From positions 1 to 64,000 of the IMG/VR virus record IMGVR_UViG_3300035126_000631: a DNA stretch of 64,000 bases; one strand, given 5' to 3'. The number at the start of each line of letters is the position of its first letter. The stretch's first letter is position 1. Below the pieces are notes generated by a model, which made no database searches, was not told the origin of the DNA, and worked only from the letters and a program-made list of their open reading frames with translations. Made by a program: the position numbers and the translations under genes. The DNA comes from a virus. Below are positions 28,401 to 36,052 of this stretch, piece after piece.

Positions 28401-31400
28401 ACCAAGTGGCCAAGATCCTGAGAAGAGCATACAGGAGCAACTCGCAGAGAAGAGGCAACAACTCGCAGAGCTTCGAGCAGTCAATCGCGAAGAAACTGGA
28501 CGTAGACTTCTTCAATTAGCTGAAGCTCGTGGAGAAAACTTTTTTCAACTTCCGAAAAACCTTTCAAACAGCGAAGACCTATTGACTGTTTTAGAGTCGA
28601 CGGGCGCTCGGTTTTCAATGGTCAACATGAGACCTCCGGAGCAGGTGGAGGCTGGAGAATCACGTGAGATCATCCTTGGCTCACGCAACTCTGTTGTCCT
28701 CGGCCGTCGTGCCCTCTACGAAAAAGAAAACGGAGAGGTCTCATCCGGAGACGTTGTTCGTAAGACGAACAGCGCAGTATTCATCCAAGACGGCAAAGAT
28801 GTTGTGAGAATCCCCGCGGAAAGAGTTGTCGGGATCGACGGGACGATAATGATTAAAGAGGAACCCGATCCATTTGGTTCTGTCTGGCCCGGTAAAGTAT
28901 GGGCTGTTGATGCTTCAGACGGAGATACCAATGCTATTGTCGATTCCACGCGCATCTATCAAGGGTTGTATCAATGGGCTGCAAATACAGGGCAAAAGAT
29001 TGTCCCAGACAGCGCAGGGACTTCGCCGACTGGAAGCTACCGTCGCAACGCACAGCAGATCTCTAGTGCTCTTCGCCTACAATCGGCTGAACACTTCATA
29101 CCGACAGAAGCTCAGTTGGACTTAATGTTCCCTGAGATAAGCACTGATTCAGAAAAAGTAACCAAATGGTTAGGCTCTACTTTAGAAGAGAAGGTCGGGG
29201 CTTTGGCACTGGCCGAAGTCGGCTTCGTTGAACAGCTTCTCCCTGATCTTGTCTCACTTAGTTATGACCCAAACACTGATAGCTTCTTGGGAGAAGGCAC
29301 ACCCATTAGTAGAGACGAAGCAGGAAAACGACTTGATAACCTCCTTGCGGACCCGGAAGAGCAAGACCCAACTGATCCTATCCGAATCGGAGAGGCAACT
29401 CTTGTCAGGTATCTTGCAGCGAGATCCGCGCTTCAAGGGAGCTTCAGAGCAGACGCTCCGGTCTTGCGCTCTGAATCTACTTCTTTAGACAAGATCGCCT
29501 ACAGCCGTGCCGTCGGTCGCCCGTTCGCATCCGACACGGCGACGACTTACAACGGCAAGACCTACACGCGCCCTGGGCTGATCTTCGGCGAGAACGCCAA
29601 CCTCGATCCCCAGGCTACGGAACTGGTCTCCATCCTCAAGAGGGTGAAGCGTGCGGCCGAGCAGTATGCCAATCTCAAGGGGCGGGAACTCAATCGCCTC
29701 ATCAAGAAGTATTACAAGGACGAGCCGGTTCCGACCGACCTTATCAACGATGCGCTGGGTAACCTCGACAACCCGCTGACCGATCAGCAGTTCGACGAGA
29801 TCAAGCGGCTTGAATTGACCGACCCCGAAGCGGCGGTAGCCAAGCGAATCGCTTACCTCGGGGAGAACCGCGCACGTTTCCGCACCGAGCGTCAGGCTCC
29901 GGCCTTGCTTGCCCTGCCGGAAGAACTGGCCGAGTTCCTGCGTGAGATCGGCGGAAGCCGCGAAACTCCGGGCGACCTTTATCGTCTGCAAGAGGAAGCC
30001 CTCAAGCTCGGTATTCCGAAAGGTGACATGGCGACGGCTTTCACTGAGAACCTCGGCATCTACCTGACCCGTAGTTACAACGCCTTCATCGATCAAGAAG
30101 GATGGGAGCGCACGCTCCGCGCCGAAGACGCCGCGCTCGGCGAGCAGTCGCGCATGGGGCAGTTCCGTAATCAAATCCGTTCCACGTTGATCGGCCAGCG
30201 GGCCGACGATCTGCTGACCAAGGCCCAAGAAGAGGGCCGCACGCTCTCCCGCGCCGAAGCCGAACGCCGCGCCAAGGAAGGCACGACGACCGAAGAGGTC
30301 GATCAAATGCTGGAGAGCTACATCGCCTACACCAAGGAAGAGGCTTCCTCGGAATCCTTCTCCGGTCTGCGTCTGCCCGGTCGCCAGAACATCAAGAGCT
30401 TGGAGCAGCGCAAGCGGCTCTCCGACGCCCTGCGCGAGTTCTACGGCCAAGTGGAGAACCCGGCGGTCAACTTTGTCACCAGCTACGCGAAACTTTCCTC
30501 GCTCGTCGCCAACCATAAGTTCCAGACCGAACTGAAAAACCTCGGACTGAAAGAAGGCTGGCTCTGGGATCAGGAGAAGAACGTCGGACAGCGTCCTCCT
30601 TCCGGATACGAGCGCATCGCCGCCGACAACGACAAGTCCCTCAAGGTCTTGGCCGGACTCTACGCCCGCTCGGATCTTGTCCGTGGCTTGCGCGAGACGT
30701 TCCCGCCGAACTCGATGGAAGCGGCCCAGTGGTGGCTGCATCCGTTTATGAAGCTCACCGGACTTTCGATGGGCCTAAAGACTGTCGGCTCGATGGTATC
30801 CCAGATCCGCAACTACTGGAGTAGCTACGCTCCGATCATTGCCGGCGGCAACATGACGATCGCCGACTGGTTCCGCCCTGAGTGGCGCAAGAATTGGAAG
30901 GAGGCGCATGAGGTCTCGATCGCCAACGTGTTCCGTAAATACGGCGGCGACCGCCAGAAGATGACCAATCGGATCAAACGCCTCTACGAACTTGGCGTGA
31001 TGGGTGAGTCGCTAACGGTCGGTCTCCTCAACGACCTAACCCGCCTCGGGAAAGATGCCTCGATCAGCGACGAGCAGTTCTTCAACAACTTCGAGAAGAT
31101 CCTCAAGAAGCCGGGTCGCCGGGTCTGGAATGCGACCAAGCAAGTCTGGGAGAAAGCCGAGCAAGTCTACGGCATGACCGACGACATTTTCAAAGTGCTC
31201 ACCTACCTCTCGGAGTTCGACAAATACCAGAAGGTCTATCCGAATATGTCGGAGTCCGAGCTTGAGAAGAAAGCATCCGACATCGCCCGTGACATCCACT
31301 GGACGTATTCCAAGGCTCCTGCGGCGGTCAATGAACTCAAGAAGTTCCCCTTCATCGCGCCGTTCGTTACGTTCACGACCGAGACGATCCGGATCACGGC

Positions 31401-32511
31401 CAACCTCGGCAAGCTGGCCATCAACGAGCGCAAAGAAGGCCAGCGCCTTCGCGAGCAGGGATTGCGTGAGAACAATGCGGAACTGGTGCGCCAAGGCGAC
31501 GAGCTTCTCAAGATCAGCAACAAACGTATGCGTGGTATGGCGGCAGTCGCCTTCGGTCCGTGGGCCGTCGGTTCTTTAGCTATGACCGCAGCCGGATTCT
31601 CCGGAGACGATGAAGAAGACCTCCGCCAGTTCCTCCCCGATTGGCAGAAGAACAGCCAGATTCTAATCCTCGGCCGCAACGGCTCCGACATTAACTATGT
31701 CGATGTCTCCTACCTCGATCCCTTTGAGGTCTGGAAGAAGCCGATGACTGCCTTCATGCGCGGGCTCGGGCGTTCTGAGAACGTCGAAGAGTTCTTCACC
31801 GAAGCGGTGGTCGGAGCAGCCCTCGAAGCCGCCCGCCCGTTCACCAGTGAGCAGATTCTTTCCGGCGCAGTTATGGATGTGATGCGGAACCGTGATGCCA
31901 ACGGCCGTCAGGTCTACAACCCGCAGGATACGGGCACGGCGATCGCCACAGCGGTCGGTGCTAAACTCGGTTCGGCATTCACCCCAGGGACGATGGACAC
32001 CGTCGATCGCATCTATAAGGCCAGCGCCGGACAGATGAGCGAGACGGGTCGCGCCTACCAACCATTCAATGAATGGGGCTCGCTGGTCTTCGGTCAGCGT
32101 GTCAGCGCGGTCGATGCCGAACAAGCCCTTGGCTTCAAGGCTTCGCAGTTCCTCCGCGCCCGTCGGGATGCCCGCAGCATCTTCAACCGCGACTACCTCT
32201 CCCGTGGTTCACGTTCGGAGTCCGATGTAGTAAGTGCATACCAGCGCAGCAACGCGGGTCTCCGCGATGTGACCGAGCGACTCCGCCGTGAGTATATCGC
32301 CGCGCTTAATCTCGGCGTCTCACCCGCCAAAGCCCGCAGCGTTCTTCGCGCCTCCGGACTGGACCGCGACTCGGCCCGCATGATCTCGACGGGCATCTAC
32401 CGCCGTCTCACCCCGAGCGAGGAGCAGGACCGCATGGCCGCACCGGATCGCAAGCGTGCCGCCCGCCAAGCAATTGCCGAGACCCCGCAGCGCGAAGTCC
32501 TGTTCCCGTAA
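22426..32511 (+). CDS. Giant internal virion protein (3361 aa) with zincin-like motif
   Basis: The largest gene. Residues about 80-400 hold alternating amphipathic and hydrophobic segments (QLLISLGGAGLGGAAAKTAA; AAAAGATVGGLLGGAGGVV), suited to membrane insertion. A metallopeptidase motif FLHELQHVV lies at His1706-His1710, with NLEEFVIEM at 1791 as a possible third ligand. Residues about 1995-2350 are coded by visibly AT-richer DNA, like an acquired domain. The C-terminal third has long helices and the KFPFIAPFVTF segment (about 2970), typical of large polyvalent phage proteins. It is probably ejected into the cell with the DNA. No T7-type RNA polymerase motifs were found. Confidence 0.75.
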   Translation: MAWYDDPEEVRRVTAEALGLGLEDPESAEEPDLGPRLSLNTVAPDESRAVEVTEKKWWEDPDAVEAAMREAGVAVAAPMRSKRSLTGEIGAGLERGTDQTQGLLYGFSGLLGQAIGVEELEQFGLENYARKMEEAAENQASIQDPTEDIDGLGDFGLYAAGIISEQLPQLLISLGGAGLGGAAAKTAAQRIIANEVAKRTAAGMAKNEAAKEVAQLVAQNALTAAGTAAKRGAVGGAYLANFGQIAGGSFGQMAQELGEGNAAQAAAFAAPGAALDTLGEVFVAGKFLKPLSQAQRAAVEGVKPLTLGRIGGGLAGGAASGSAVEGPTEYIQTGLEQAALGSADPNRTVGDVVMTPEAERERQIAAAAGATVGGLLGGAGGVVEVAFSPRTTEALRTKRQQQQTGSELPPEQSQEQEQQQEAPADEEWSEPITIQSRNEEYNNLEYRQNKAGQVWAFNVPEVSRFGAFAIPTKYGQGVLLNPAFEGASDIRSEVKAKLAEMADPEAFKAPPVTPPKKVEENLEDADLVEGEEVASNAEELAAAAERRRLRDQEILTRDLESAAATLARPQEDAKGFVDNLKEGDQVSVLTEDGEGNAFAIPMTFVRLNQNGQAQLRSEPDEDNKVATRLYDADEFNRITTRPAEQVAPAAATTGTGIKVSPLTAPIRPAAEGEQLSEAERAQNLLYFKDVEGSKIDDNLWINSARELGVPITPETTGAIAEQEIRNRFGVERTTTKQDDPASQVLMDALGPNPTRQKLESMTGTRWTGKGSKFTWMLPDKLGGKGIPVTTRLFNRKAPAEALPIPQRSTTRGFKPEEQGGTAPAAPDIQTTGPDLIAKSSAEFVGVRKGEKNELVSARPTRGQDNATYLQEVDTAADTTIRQMNYLGQPVLVTPETAQSLAEANQFWTEHEQRQKAGTAKVDRQPVRFYTQERSDKDGNRNTFITGVTYEGRTYRVGKTPQEFSVDRALTQRGAKSRRRGLGIYDPIRIASPSRIARSEAGMASAKTEAGDGPLTEALRGVQGRAAIAELNDAENAVYGFFDDKITSPILNIQDPAVTTEVRDTALETARGKVAAAFLKAKKANPSEKTKVLPGRQRTIGEKVSDKLIAYQEAKRGLAIQALRDKFRGLSEKATAAKAAARGTGAGKALKMSPQGAMNLITRARRGQKAGIPEAKRATRDEALTALQELVDFGALDQEKKDAQIRRILDKAEKFSEVDRDFMAEQIISELAEADKALATQQGRKYSRSTAEVAQDRRLVLSTFNLLNDSSIRSLNPYNIGNSALSAAKRTATRKGMTRDEVSLDDENQGAGDEVALKASQPDDKGRIDQAKLAERGKRVGVEDAEGGEIAPFTNNIEEALNLMDELPDSDRDLFLRYAGMEIERQAGERSQTNQPLSEVDRLWAGRIKSYLDGKINRSQLEYFRNEERRLVERTTPRATPAELTNLRRGVSNEAALSGVAESRAARTPDTAPTGRAERVVGSPADPAGTVQESTAGQTGGRGVQPTPRRTRAVAAAAQRDFAGAILGLDEAETAALPQGTVDRVYQSYLATFDGVLAEQSNNPLTASAAPAADTVTADGKKMFERFAAARLNPNQQRAAIIRSNMAQAYRAGLFDEDPVVSAINKIATDKTQPMNLRLMAKEFVKNAKRGVRFDRVVLDIGRFTKPGNKQTTWAGLFSLTPEGAPVVSINLDNLHDKNSVPLTFLHELQHVVIRDKVRRAIPLTRAEEQALARLEDLRSQAVIAAARQQGIEVGATPNVNALAERLYALTDPNSTQSGAAVDNRRLAGLVNLEEFVIEMIGNPDMVRLLSELGFGEARTDGKRFSLTGALRNAWNAVVELITGAKVDPTSPLAMAFKDSWTVNFGTARNPNITEIKASKRLADRQQAQTRQQYVEGEIEARDMAGTTRDRNRIMQEITGPADTQTEAMRSSMLDAARNMTEDQWVAAARAQGFDFVDPGAVYRQARAEAVQAAPEQATGDTVQVAESRAVAQPSGQDPEKSIQEQLAEKRQQLAELRAVNREETGRRLLQLAEARGENFFQLPKNLSNSEDLLTVLESTGARFSMVNMRPPEQVEAGESREIILGSRNSVVLGRRALYEKENGEVSSGDVVRKTNSAVFIQDGKDVVRIPAERVVGIDGTIMIKEEPDPFGSVWPGKVWAVDASDGDTNAIVDSTRIYQGLYQWAANTGQKIVPDSAGTSPTGSYRRNAQQISSALRLQSAEHFIPTEAQLDLMFPEISTDSEKVTKWLGSTLEEKVGALALAEVGFVEQLLPDLVSLSYDPNTDSFLGEGTPISRDEAGKRLDNLLADPEEQDPTDPIRIGEATLVRYLAARSALQGSFRADAPVLRSESTSLDKIAYSRAVGRPFASDTATTYNGKTYTRPGLIFGENANLDPQATELVSILKRVKRAAEQYANLKGRELNRLIKKYYKDEPVPTDLINDALGNLDNPLTDQQFDEIKRLELTDPEAAVAKRIAYLGENRARFRTERQAPALLALPEELAEFLREIGGSRETPGDLYRLQEEALKLGIPKGDMATAFTENLGIYLTRSYNAFIDQEGWERTLRAEDAALGEQSRMGQFRNQIRSTLIGQRADDLLTKAQEEGRTLSRAEAERRAKEGTTTEEVDQMLESYIAYTKEEASSESFSGLRLPGRQNIKSLEQRKRLSDALREFYGQVENPAVNFVTSYAKLSSLVANHKFQTELKNLGLKEGWLWDQEKNVGQRPPSGYERIAADNDKSLKVLAGLYARSDLVRGLRETFPPNSMEAAQWWLHPFMKLTGLSMGLKTVGSMVSQIRNYWSSYAPIIAGGNMTIADWFRPEWRKNWKEAHEVSIANVFRKYGGDRQKMTNRIKRLYELGVMGESLTVGLLNDLTRLGKDASISDEQFFNNFEKILKKPGRRVWNATKQVWEKAEQVYGMTDDIFKVLTYLSEFDKYQKVYPNMSESELEKKASDIARDIHWTYSKAPAAVNELKKFPFIAPFVTFTTETIRITANLGKLAINERKEGQRLREQGLRENNAELVRQGDELLKISNKRMRGMAAVAFGPWAVGSLAMTAAGFSGDDEEDLRQFLPDWQKNSQILILGRNGSDINYVDVSYLDPFEVWKKPMTAFMRGLGRSENVEEFFTEAVVGAALEAARPFTSEQILSGAVMDVMRNRDANGRQVYNPQDTGTAIATAVGAKLGSAFTPGTMDTVDRIYKASAGQMSETGRAYQPFNEWGSLVFGQRVSAVDAEQALGFKASQFLRARRDARSIFNRDYLSRGSRSESDVVSAYQRSNAGLRDVTERLRREYIAALNLGVSPAKARSVLRASGLDRDSARMISTGIYRRLTPSEEQDRMAAPDRKRAARQAIAETPQREVLFP
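26660..27010 (+). CDS. Possible overlapping gene inside the giant gene (+1 frame)
   Basis: A 116-codon reading frame in the +1 phase, from ATG to TAG. Its product (LNLRTFAAAYQMRRHFPELL, LRTQPELFRNQLLGRLEDEA) looks more protein-like than the host frame, which here reads as an Ala/Thr/Arg/Gly-rich disordered linker. The third codon positions in this frame are mostly G or C, as in real genes of this phage. There is no Shine-Dalgarno sequence. It may be an overprinted gene or the trace of two compensating frameshifts in the giant gene. Confidence 0.35.
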   Translation: MEKLTDPSLNTSETKSVDSSNAPLPERPPLNLRTFAAAYQMRRHFPELLNRVPPELRTRLQQGEPSVLSDLLRTQPELFRNQLLGRLEDEAFSQLLAGQEPSPQQPSETSPEPSLA

Positions 32512-32522
32512 AAAGTGATAGT

Positions 32523-33116
32523 ATGATAGTCAAAGACACCCACGTCATGCCGCCCGGAGGTTGGCGCTACATCCAGCCGGAGACGGGCTTCGAGTTCTCG
32601 GCCTCAACCCTGCGTGTGGTCATCCAAAAGGTGACCGAGCATCGCAAGGCCAACGGCCTACCCGTCGGCGATCCCTCGGCCGACATCCAAGACTTTGTCT
32701 GTGCCCAGCTTCCGGCCGGCAGTGACTCCTGCACCCACGTCCTCGATGGGGACTACGCCCTCAAGAAACACTTCACGATGGAAGACGTGAAGCGGTTCAT
32801 CCAAGCGGCCATCTCCGCGCTCGGGAGCCGCGGTCTCGTCGAGCAGCCCGAAGCCGAACGCCGCGCCGCGATCTGTGCCGCCTGTCCCTTGAACACAACA
32901 GTCGGGGGATGCTGGCGGTGCAAGGGGTTAGCCGATTGGCTCTTCAAGCTGATCGGTGCGCGAAACACGGCACACGCTGGACGGCTCAATCAGTGCGGTG
33001 TGTGCGGCTGTTCTATTAAGGCGAAGATTTGGCTCCCGCTGGATGTAGCGCAAGGAGTCAGTGAAGGATACAAGTTCCCGTCCTGGTGCTGGCTCAATGG
33101 AAACGGTCCGGAATAA
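32523..33116 (+). CDS. Cysteine-cluster protein of unknown function
   Basis: A 197-residue protein. The C-terminal half has zinc-site-like cysteines: ICAACPLN, GGCWRCKG, QCGVCGCSIK and WCW. The N-terminal half (MPPGGWRYIQPETGFEFSAS) is of unknown fold. It is the last gene of the plus-strand late block and overlaps the convergent gene at 33094 by 23 bases. Perhaps a virion-associated or nucleic-acid-binding protein. Confidence 0.7.
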   Translation: MIVKDTHVMPPGGWRYIQPETGFEFSASTLRVVIQKVTEHRKANGLPVGDPSADIQDFVCAQLPAGSDSCTHVLDGDYALKKHFTMEDVKRFIQAAISALGSRGLVEQPEAERRAAICAACPLNTTVGGCWRCKGLADWLFKLIGARNTAHAGRLNQCGVCGCSIKAKIWLPLDVAQGVSEGYKFPSWCWLNGNGPE

Positions 33117-33399
33117 TTATCTTGGACTCTTCCGCTGGTTCCTCCGGAAGCTCTTCCCCCTTCATCTTCGCAATCTCCCGCTGGAGAGCGCGATTGACCT
33201 GATTGGAAAGGGTGACCGAGGAATTGATCGCGTTAAGAAGAAGCGTCTGTTGGAAGAAGACTTGCTCCAGTAGCGCGTCTCCTTCGGACATTCCTTCCTT
33301 CTCAGCGGCCTCGTGTTTCTTGCCGAGGTAAGTGGCGACAGCTTTCAGGCTGTGGCTGTGGATGGGGGCATCGATGGGTTGTGTGTTTTCTTCAGTCAT
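33094..33399 (-). CDS. Small helical protein (101 aa)
   Basis: Start chosen at 33399 (MTEENTQPIDAPIHSHSLKA) because GGAGAAAG precedes it. Predicted to be almost all helix (GDALLEQVFFQQTLLLNAIN; SNQVNRALQREIAKMKGEEL), ending in an acidic tail. No family recognised. It overlaps the methyltransferase gene upstream by 4 bases and runs convergently into the 32523 gene. Confidence 0.6.
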   Translation of the reverse strand: MTEENTQPIDAPIHSHSLKAVATYLGKKHEAAEKEGMSEGDALLEQVFFQQTLLLNAINSSVTLSNQVNRALQREIAKMKGEELPEEPAEESKIIIPDRFH

Positions 33400-33923
33400 A
33401 AATCTTTCTCCAAAACAATCGCCCACGAGTAGTCGGGGAAATCTTCTTCAGCCAAAACCCTGGCGCGGATGTTGCCGGCCTTGAGCACGCGCTTCTTGAA
33501 TGTCTTGAGGGAATAGTCCGCCTCTTTGTGCGCTTCGTTGATCGGCTGTCCCGTCGCCGCGCAGTGGGCCAAGAAGCGTTGCTGGTCGGGGGCTAGGATG
33601 AGAAGCCGACCGCCCGGCTTGAGCACGCGGAGCCACTCTTTAGCCATCGGGATCTGGTCCGCATAGCTGAAGTCCTCGATCAGGTGCGAGTTGTAGAGCC
33701 AGTCGAGCGTTCCGTTCTTGAGCGGGATACTACGGGCATCACCGCCGAGATGTTGCACCGAAGTCCCGACCGAGGTGTAGGGCTGGGGCATGTCGAAGGT
33801 GATGCAGTTCGGGGTGAGGGCATCGCCGCCGAAGCCGACATCCATCCCGTAGCCTTGGGTGTAAGGCAAAAACCAAGCACGATGTTTGCTGGTTTCGCTA
33901 ACGTATGAGGCGGTCGGCGTCAT
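33396..33923 (-). CDS. SAM-dependent methyltransferase-like protein
   Basis: A 175-residue class I methyltransferase-like protein. GYGMDVGFGGDAL corresponds to the SAM-binding loop, LGGDARSIPLKNGTLDWLYN to the acidic and post-I motifs, and LKPGGRLLILAPD to the classic motif after the fourth strand. The start at 33923 is supported by CGGAGGATT upstream; it overlaps the neighbour's stop as ATGA. The substrate is not predictable; sugar or small-molecule methylation is as likely as DNA. Confidence 0.75.
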   Translation of the reverse strand: MTPTASYVSETSKHRAWFLPYTQGYGMDVGFGGDALTPNCITFDMPQPYTSVGTSVQHLGGDARSIPLKNGTLDWLYNSHLIEDFSYADQIPMAKEWLRVLKPGGRLLILAPDQQRFLAHCAATGQPINEAHKEADYSLKTFKKRVLKAGNIRARVLAEEDFPDYSWAIVLEKDL

Positions 33924-34159
33924 TGCACCCAATCCTCCGGTATCTCCACATCCCACTCCCGCCCGTCCATCGGATTGCCGTAGACGCGGATATCCTCGGA
34001 GAAGAAGTGCTTAACTATGCCAGTATGGTGGAGGCGCACTACCCAGACGGAGTTTACCCCAGTGCCGGCCGAAACAATTCCATAGTCCACAAACAGAAAG
34101 GCATCACCTTGGCCGAGCGGAGTGTGGACTGAAATCGGTGCTTTGAACTCGTGGATCAT
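33920..34159 (-). CDS. Small protein of unknown function (79 aa)
   Basis: A compact beta-rich product (MIHEFKAPISVHTPLGQGDA ... NSVWVVRLHHTGIVKHFFSE). No family recognised. It is coupled by an ATGA overlap to the methyltransferase gene. Confidence 0.55.
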   Translation of the reverse strand: MIHEFKAPISVHTPLGQGDAFLFVDYGIVSAGTGVNSVWVVRLHHTGIVKHFFSEDIRVYGNPMDGREWDVEIPEDWVQ

Positions 34160-34408
34160 CTAATCCCAATACTTCTGTGATCCGGTCAGCTTTCCACCCA
34201 TCATGCGTTCGAGCACAGCCTCGGCATCCCACGCATAGACCCCTCCCGCGTAGCATGTCTGCACCCCAAAGAGATCGCTGAACCTCTCACGGTCCAAGCC
34301 TGCCCCGTTGATCGCTTCATCCAACTCGGTCCACGGAACATGGTCCATCGGTTCACGCTTCACGTTGCAGCCGATCTGATGGAGGCGGGGGTATTCGGTT
34401 GCGGTCAT
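34160..34408 (-). CDS. Small protein of unknown function (82 aa)
   Basis: Contains TELDEAINGAGLDRERFSDL, a helix-turn-helix-like stretch without a clear DNA-binding signature, and ends GGKLTGSQKYWD. It overlaps the upstream gene's stop by 4 bases and abuts the downstream gene. Confidence 0.55.
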   Translation of the reverse strand: MTATEYPRLHQIGCNVKREPMDHVPWTELDEAINGAGLDRERFSDLFGVQTCYAGGVYAWDAEAVLERMMGGKLTGSQKYWD

Positions 34409-34737
34409 GCTGCTGCTTTCGTTTCGCGGTATTCCCAGAGCCCGACATGCTCGGGGTGCATAAGGTCGAACAGTCTCGCTAAATAAGGGCTATGGTTATT
34501 ATTGATTTTCCAGCCACCGTTATCGCTCTCTATGAGAGCACTATGATGGCGTAGGAAATGAACAATCGTTCTGGCGCTGTAATGCTCGAAGCCTTCTTGG
34601 ATGACCTTGAATGCCTCGGATTCAAAGGCTTCGTATACATGCAGATTGTCCGGTAAATACCGTAGGAAATCTTTCGTGAACATGTGCTCGTGTTGCAGCA
34701 TGACACTGACTGGATCTTGTGAGGTTACTGTCACCAT
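34405..34737 (-). CDS. Small helical protein (110 aa)
   Basis: A His- and Glu-rich helical protein (YSARTIVHFLRHHSALIESD; ARLFDLMHPEHVGLWEYRET) that may contain a winged-helix-like fold around residues 45-90. The start overlaps the end of the gene at 34731 by 7 bases. No family named. Confidence 0.55.
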   Translation of the reverse strand: MVTVTSQDPVSVMLQHEHMFTKDFLRYLPDNLHVYEAFESEAFKVIQEGFEHYSARTIVHFLRHHSALIESDNGGWKINNNHSPYLARLFDLMHPEHVGLWEYRETKAAA

Positions 34738-34997
34738 AAATCTTTACAGGCCCAGTATCCCGCGGTGGATTTGTCCTTCTTGGCCGCGCAGTTGTGGCGG
34801 CTGCGGAAGTTGGCGCGGCGCTTCGGGTTCTTGTGCTTGGTGAAGTCCGACATCGAGGAGTCCCCGAAGTGGACGACCTTCGCGGTGCCAGCTTTCTTGC
34901 CCGGCACGAAGACTGACTTCTTCTTCGCGGCTGGAGTGATGCCAGCCATTTTGCGCGGTTTATACAGCGTGACCTTCTTGCCTTTGTAGGTAGCCAT
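34731..34997 (-). CDS. Conserved small basic phage protein (FGDSSM...FRSRHNC...YW)
   Basis: An 88-residue basic protein with the ordered signature KVVHFGDSSMSDF, NPKRRANFRSRHNCAAKKD and TAGYWACKDLW. I recognise this as a small phage family often found near structural or packaging genes, of unknown function. The Cys and His residues could bind a metal. Next to it lies the 35000 gene, also a familiar small basic protein, which supports the assignment. Confidence 0.7.
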   Translation of the reverse strand: MATYKGKKVTLYKPRKMAGITPAAKKKSVFVPGKKAGTAKVVHFGDSSMSDFTKHKNPKRRANFRSRHNCAAKKDKSTAGYWACKDLW

Positions 34998-34999
34998 GA

Positions 35000-35137
35000 T
35001 TATCTCCGCTTCTTGGCCGAGAACCCGCCGCGCTTATTCTTCATCTTCGCGTAGGTCTTAGGCTCGATGGTGGACTTGGACTTCGGACGGGACGTGCCCG
35101 CTTTCCGACGTTTGTTGATGTTTTCGTATAGGCTCAT
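35000..35137 (-). CDS. Conserved small basic phage protein (45 aa)
   Basis: Begins MSLYENINKRRKAGTSR and ends in a Lys/Arg-rich tail (NKRGGFSAKKRR), a short protein type often found beside the FGDSSM family. The basic composition suggests nucleic-acid or capsid contact. Its start overlaps the stop of the membrane peptide gene (ATGA). Confidence 0.6.
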   Translation of the reverse strand: MSLYENINKRRKAGTSRPKSKSTIEPKTYAKMKNKRGGFSAKKRR

Positions 35138-35238
35138 AAAATTCCGATCCAGTAGCTCGTCATCAGGAGCATCGCGAAGAACGCGACCAGCAAAGCCAGC
35201 GCATACTCCTCGGGTCCGATGGGGTCCGGATCTAACAT
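35134..35238 (-). CDS. Tiny membrane peptide (34 aa)
   Basis: MLDPDPIGPEEYALAL followed by a hydrophobic segment (LVAFFAMLLMTSYWIGIL), so one transmembrane span with the N-terminus likely outside the span. It is coupled by overlaps on both sides, which supports translation. Function unknown. Confidence 0.5.
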   Translation of the reverse strand: MLDPDPIGPEEYALALLVAFFAMLLMTSYWIGIL

Positions 35239-35462
35239 CCGACTAGTTTCCTGACCTCCTTGTCGTAGCGATCGAGGATCGCCCCGCACATACCGGACGC
35301 CTCGTCGTGACTCCCGAGGGAATGCAACCCGCAGAGGATGCGGACCTCATCGTGGATGTCGCAGTAACGATCATAGAGTTCGATGTATCGGTGTTTCCAA
35401 GCAACGTCGCCGTCACTTTCCTCCTGAGTCAGTTTTCTTCTTGTTCGCTTTTTTGGTGGCAT
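35232..35462 (-). CDS. Small protein of unknown function (76 aa)
   Basis: A basic N-terminus (MPPKKRTRRKLTQEES) and a helical body with three Cys and a His (YCDIHDEVRILCGLHSLGSH). The start lies within the 3' end of the upstream gene (50-base overlap), while its own stop overlaps the next start. No family recognised. Confidence 0.5.
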   Translation of the reverse strand: MPPKKRTRRKLTQEESDGDVAWKHRYIELYDRYCDIHDEVRILCGLHSLGSHDEASGMCGAILDRYDKEVRKLVGC

Positions 35463-35733
35463 AAACTTTGTGCAAGGGCAGATTCCCAAAGACGGCGGAC
35501 AGGGCTTCCTCGATGTTGGACATGACCGCCTTGGCCGCTTCCTTCTCAGCTTCTTCCAAGTCGCCTTCGGTGATCTCGGCGTGACGCTCGGCCATGTCCG
35601 TGCAACCCGCCTCATAGGCGGCGTTCCAGGTCAGGTCGAAGAATCGGCGTAGCGACTCAGGCGTCAGGCACGGGTCGGTAGTCAGCCGAGGGTTCTGTTG
35701 GAGGAAGATCCCCCAAAGTTTCTCTTTGTTCAT
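35413..35733 (-). CDS. Small helical protein (106 aa)
   Basis: Starts MNKEKLWGIFLQQNPRLTTD at 35733, overlapping the stop of the metallopeptidase-like gene as ATGA. The middle is an acidic helix (EITEGDLEEAEKEAAKAVMS), with a lysine-rich C-terminus. No family recognised. Confidence 0.6.
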   Translation of the reverse strand: MNKEKLWGIFLQQNPRLTTDPCLTPESLRRFFDLTWNAAYEAGCTDMAERHAEITEGDLEEAEKEAAKAVMSNIEEALSAVFGNLPLHKVYATKKANKKKTDSGGK

Positions 35734-36017
35734 ACGAGGACTCCCCCGTTCTGTTTGGCCACCCAACGGCACACGTCCGAGGTCAGCCGCCCGATCTCGG
35801 CGACCGCTTCCTCGTCGATGTCGAAGAGGCGGGCATGGATAAGCTCGTGGCAGACAAGCTCGATGCCCCGATGGCCGATGGCGTCGGGGTGGAGGTAGAT
35901 CGTCCGGTCGGTCTGGACGCACAGCCCGTCGTAGGCTTCGCGCCCCGGAGGGCGCTGGAGCCTGATCTTCCACGGCTTCCCGTCGATTTTGACCCGTTTG
36001 GTGCGGACTCGGCGCAT
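35730..36017 (-). CDS. Minimal zincin metallopeptidase-like protein (SprT-like)
   Basis: A 95-residue protein with CHELIHARLFDIDEE: His57, Glu58 and His61 form an HExxH zinc site, and Glu70 or Glu74 could be the third ligand. Short SprT- or peptidase-type domains with this layout occur in phages. It may cleave a host regulator or a DNA-protein crosslink, but the substrate is unknown. A junction-motif variant, TAATAACTGTGCA, lies 10 bases before the start. Confidence 0.65.
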   Translation of the reverse strand: MRRVRTKRVKIDGKPWKIRLQRPPGREAYDGLCVQTDRTIYLHPDAIGHRGIELVCHELIHARLFDIDEEAVAEIGRLTSDVCRWVAKQNGGVLV

Positions 36018-36052
36018 CCACCACAGTTGCACAGTTATTATTAAGGGACAAC

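Noticed and set aside
22426-32511. N4-type virion RNA polymerase as identity of the giant protein
   Set aside because: Length fits, but I found no T7-like polymerase motifs (catalytic Asp, YG, HD blocks) in order.
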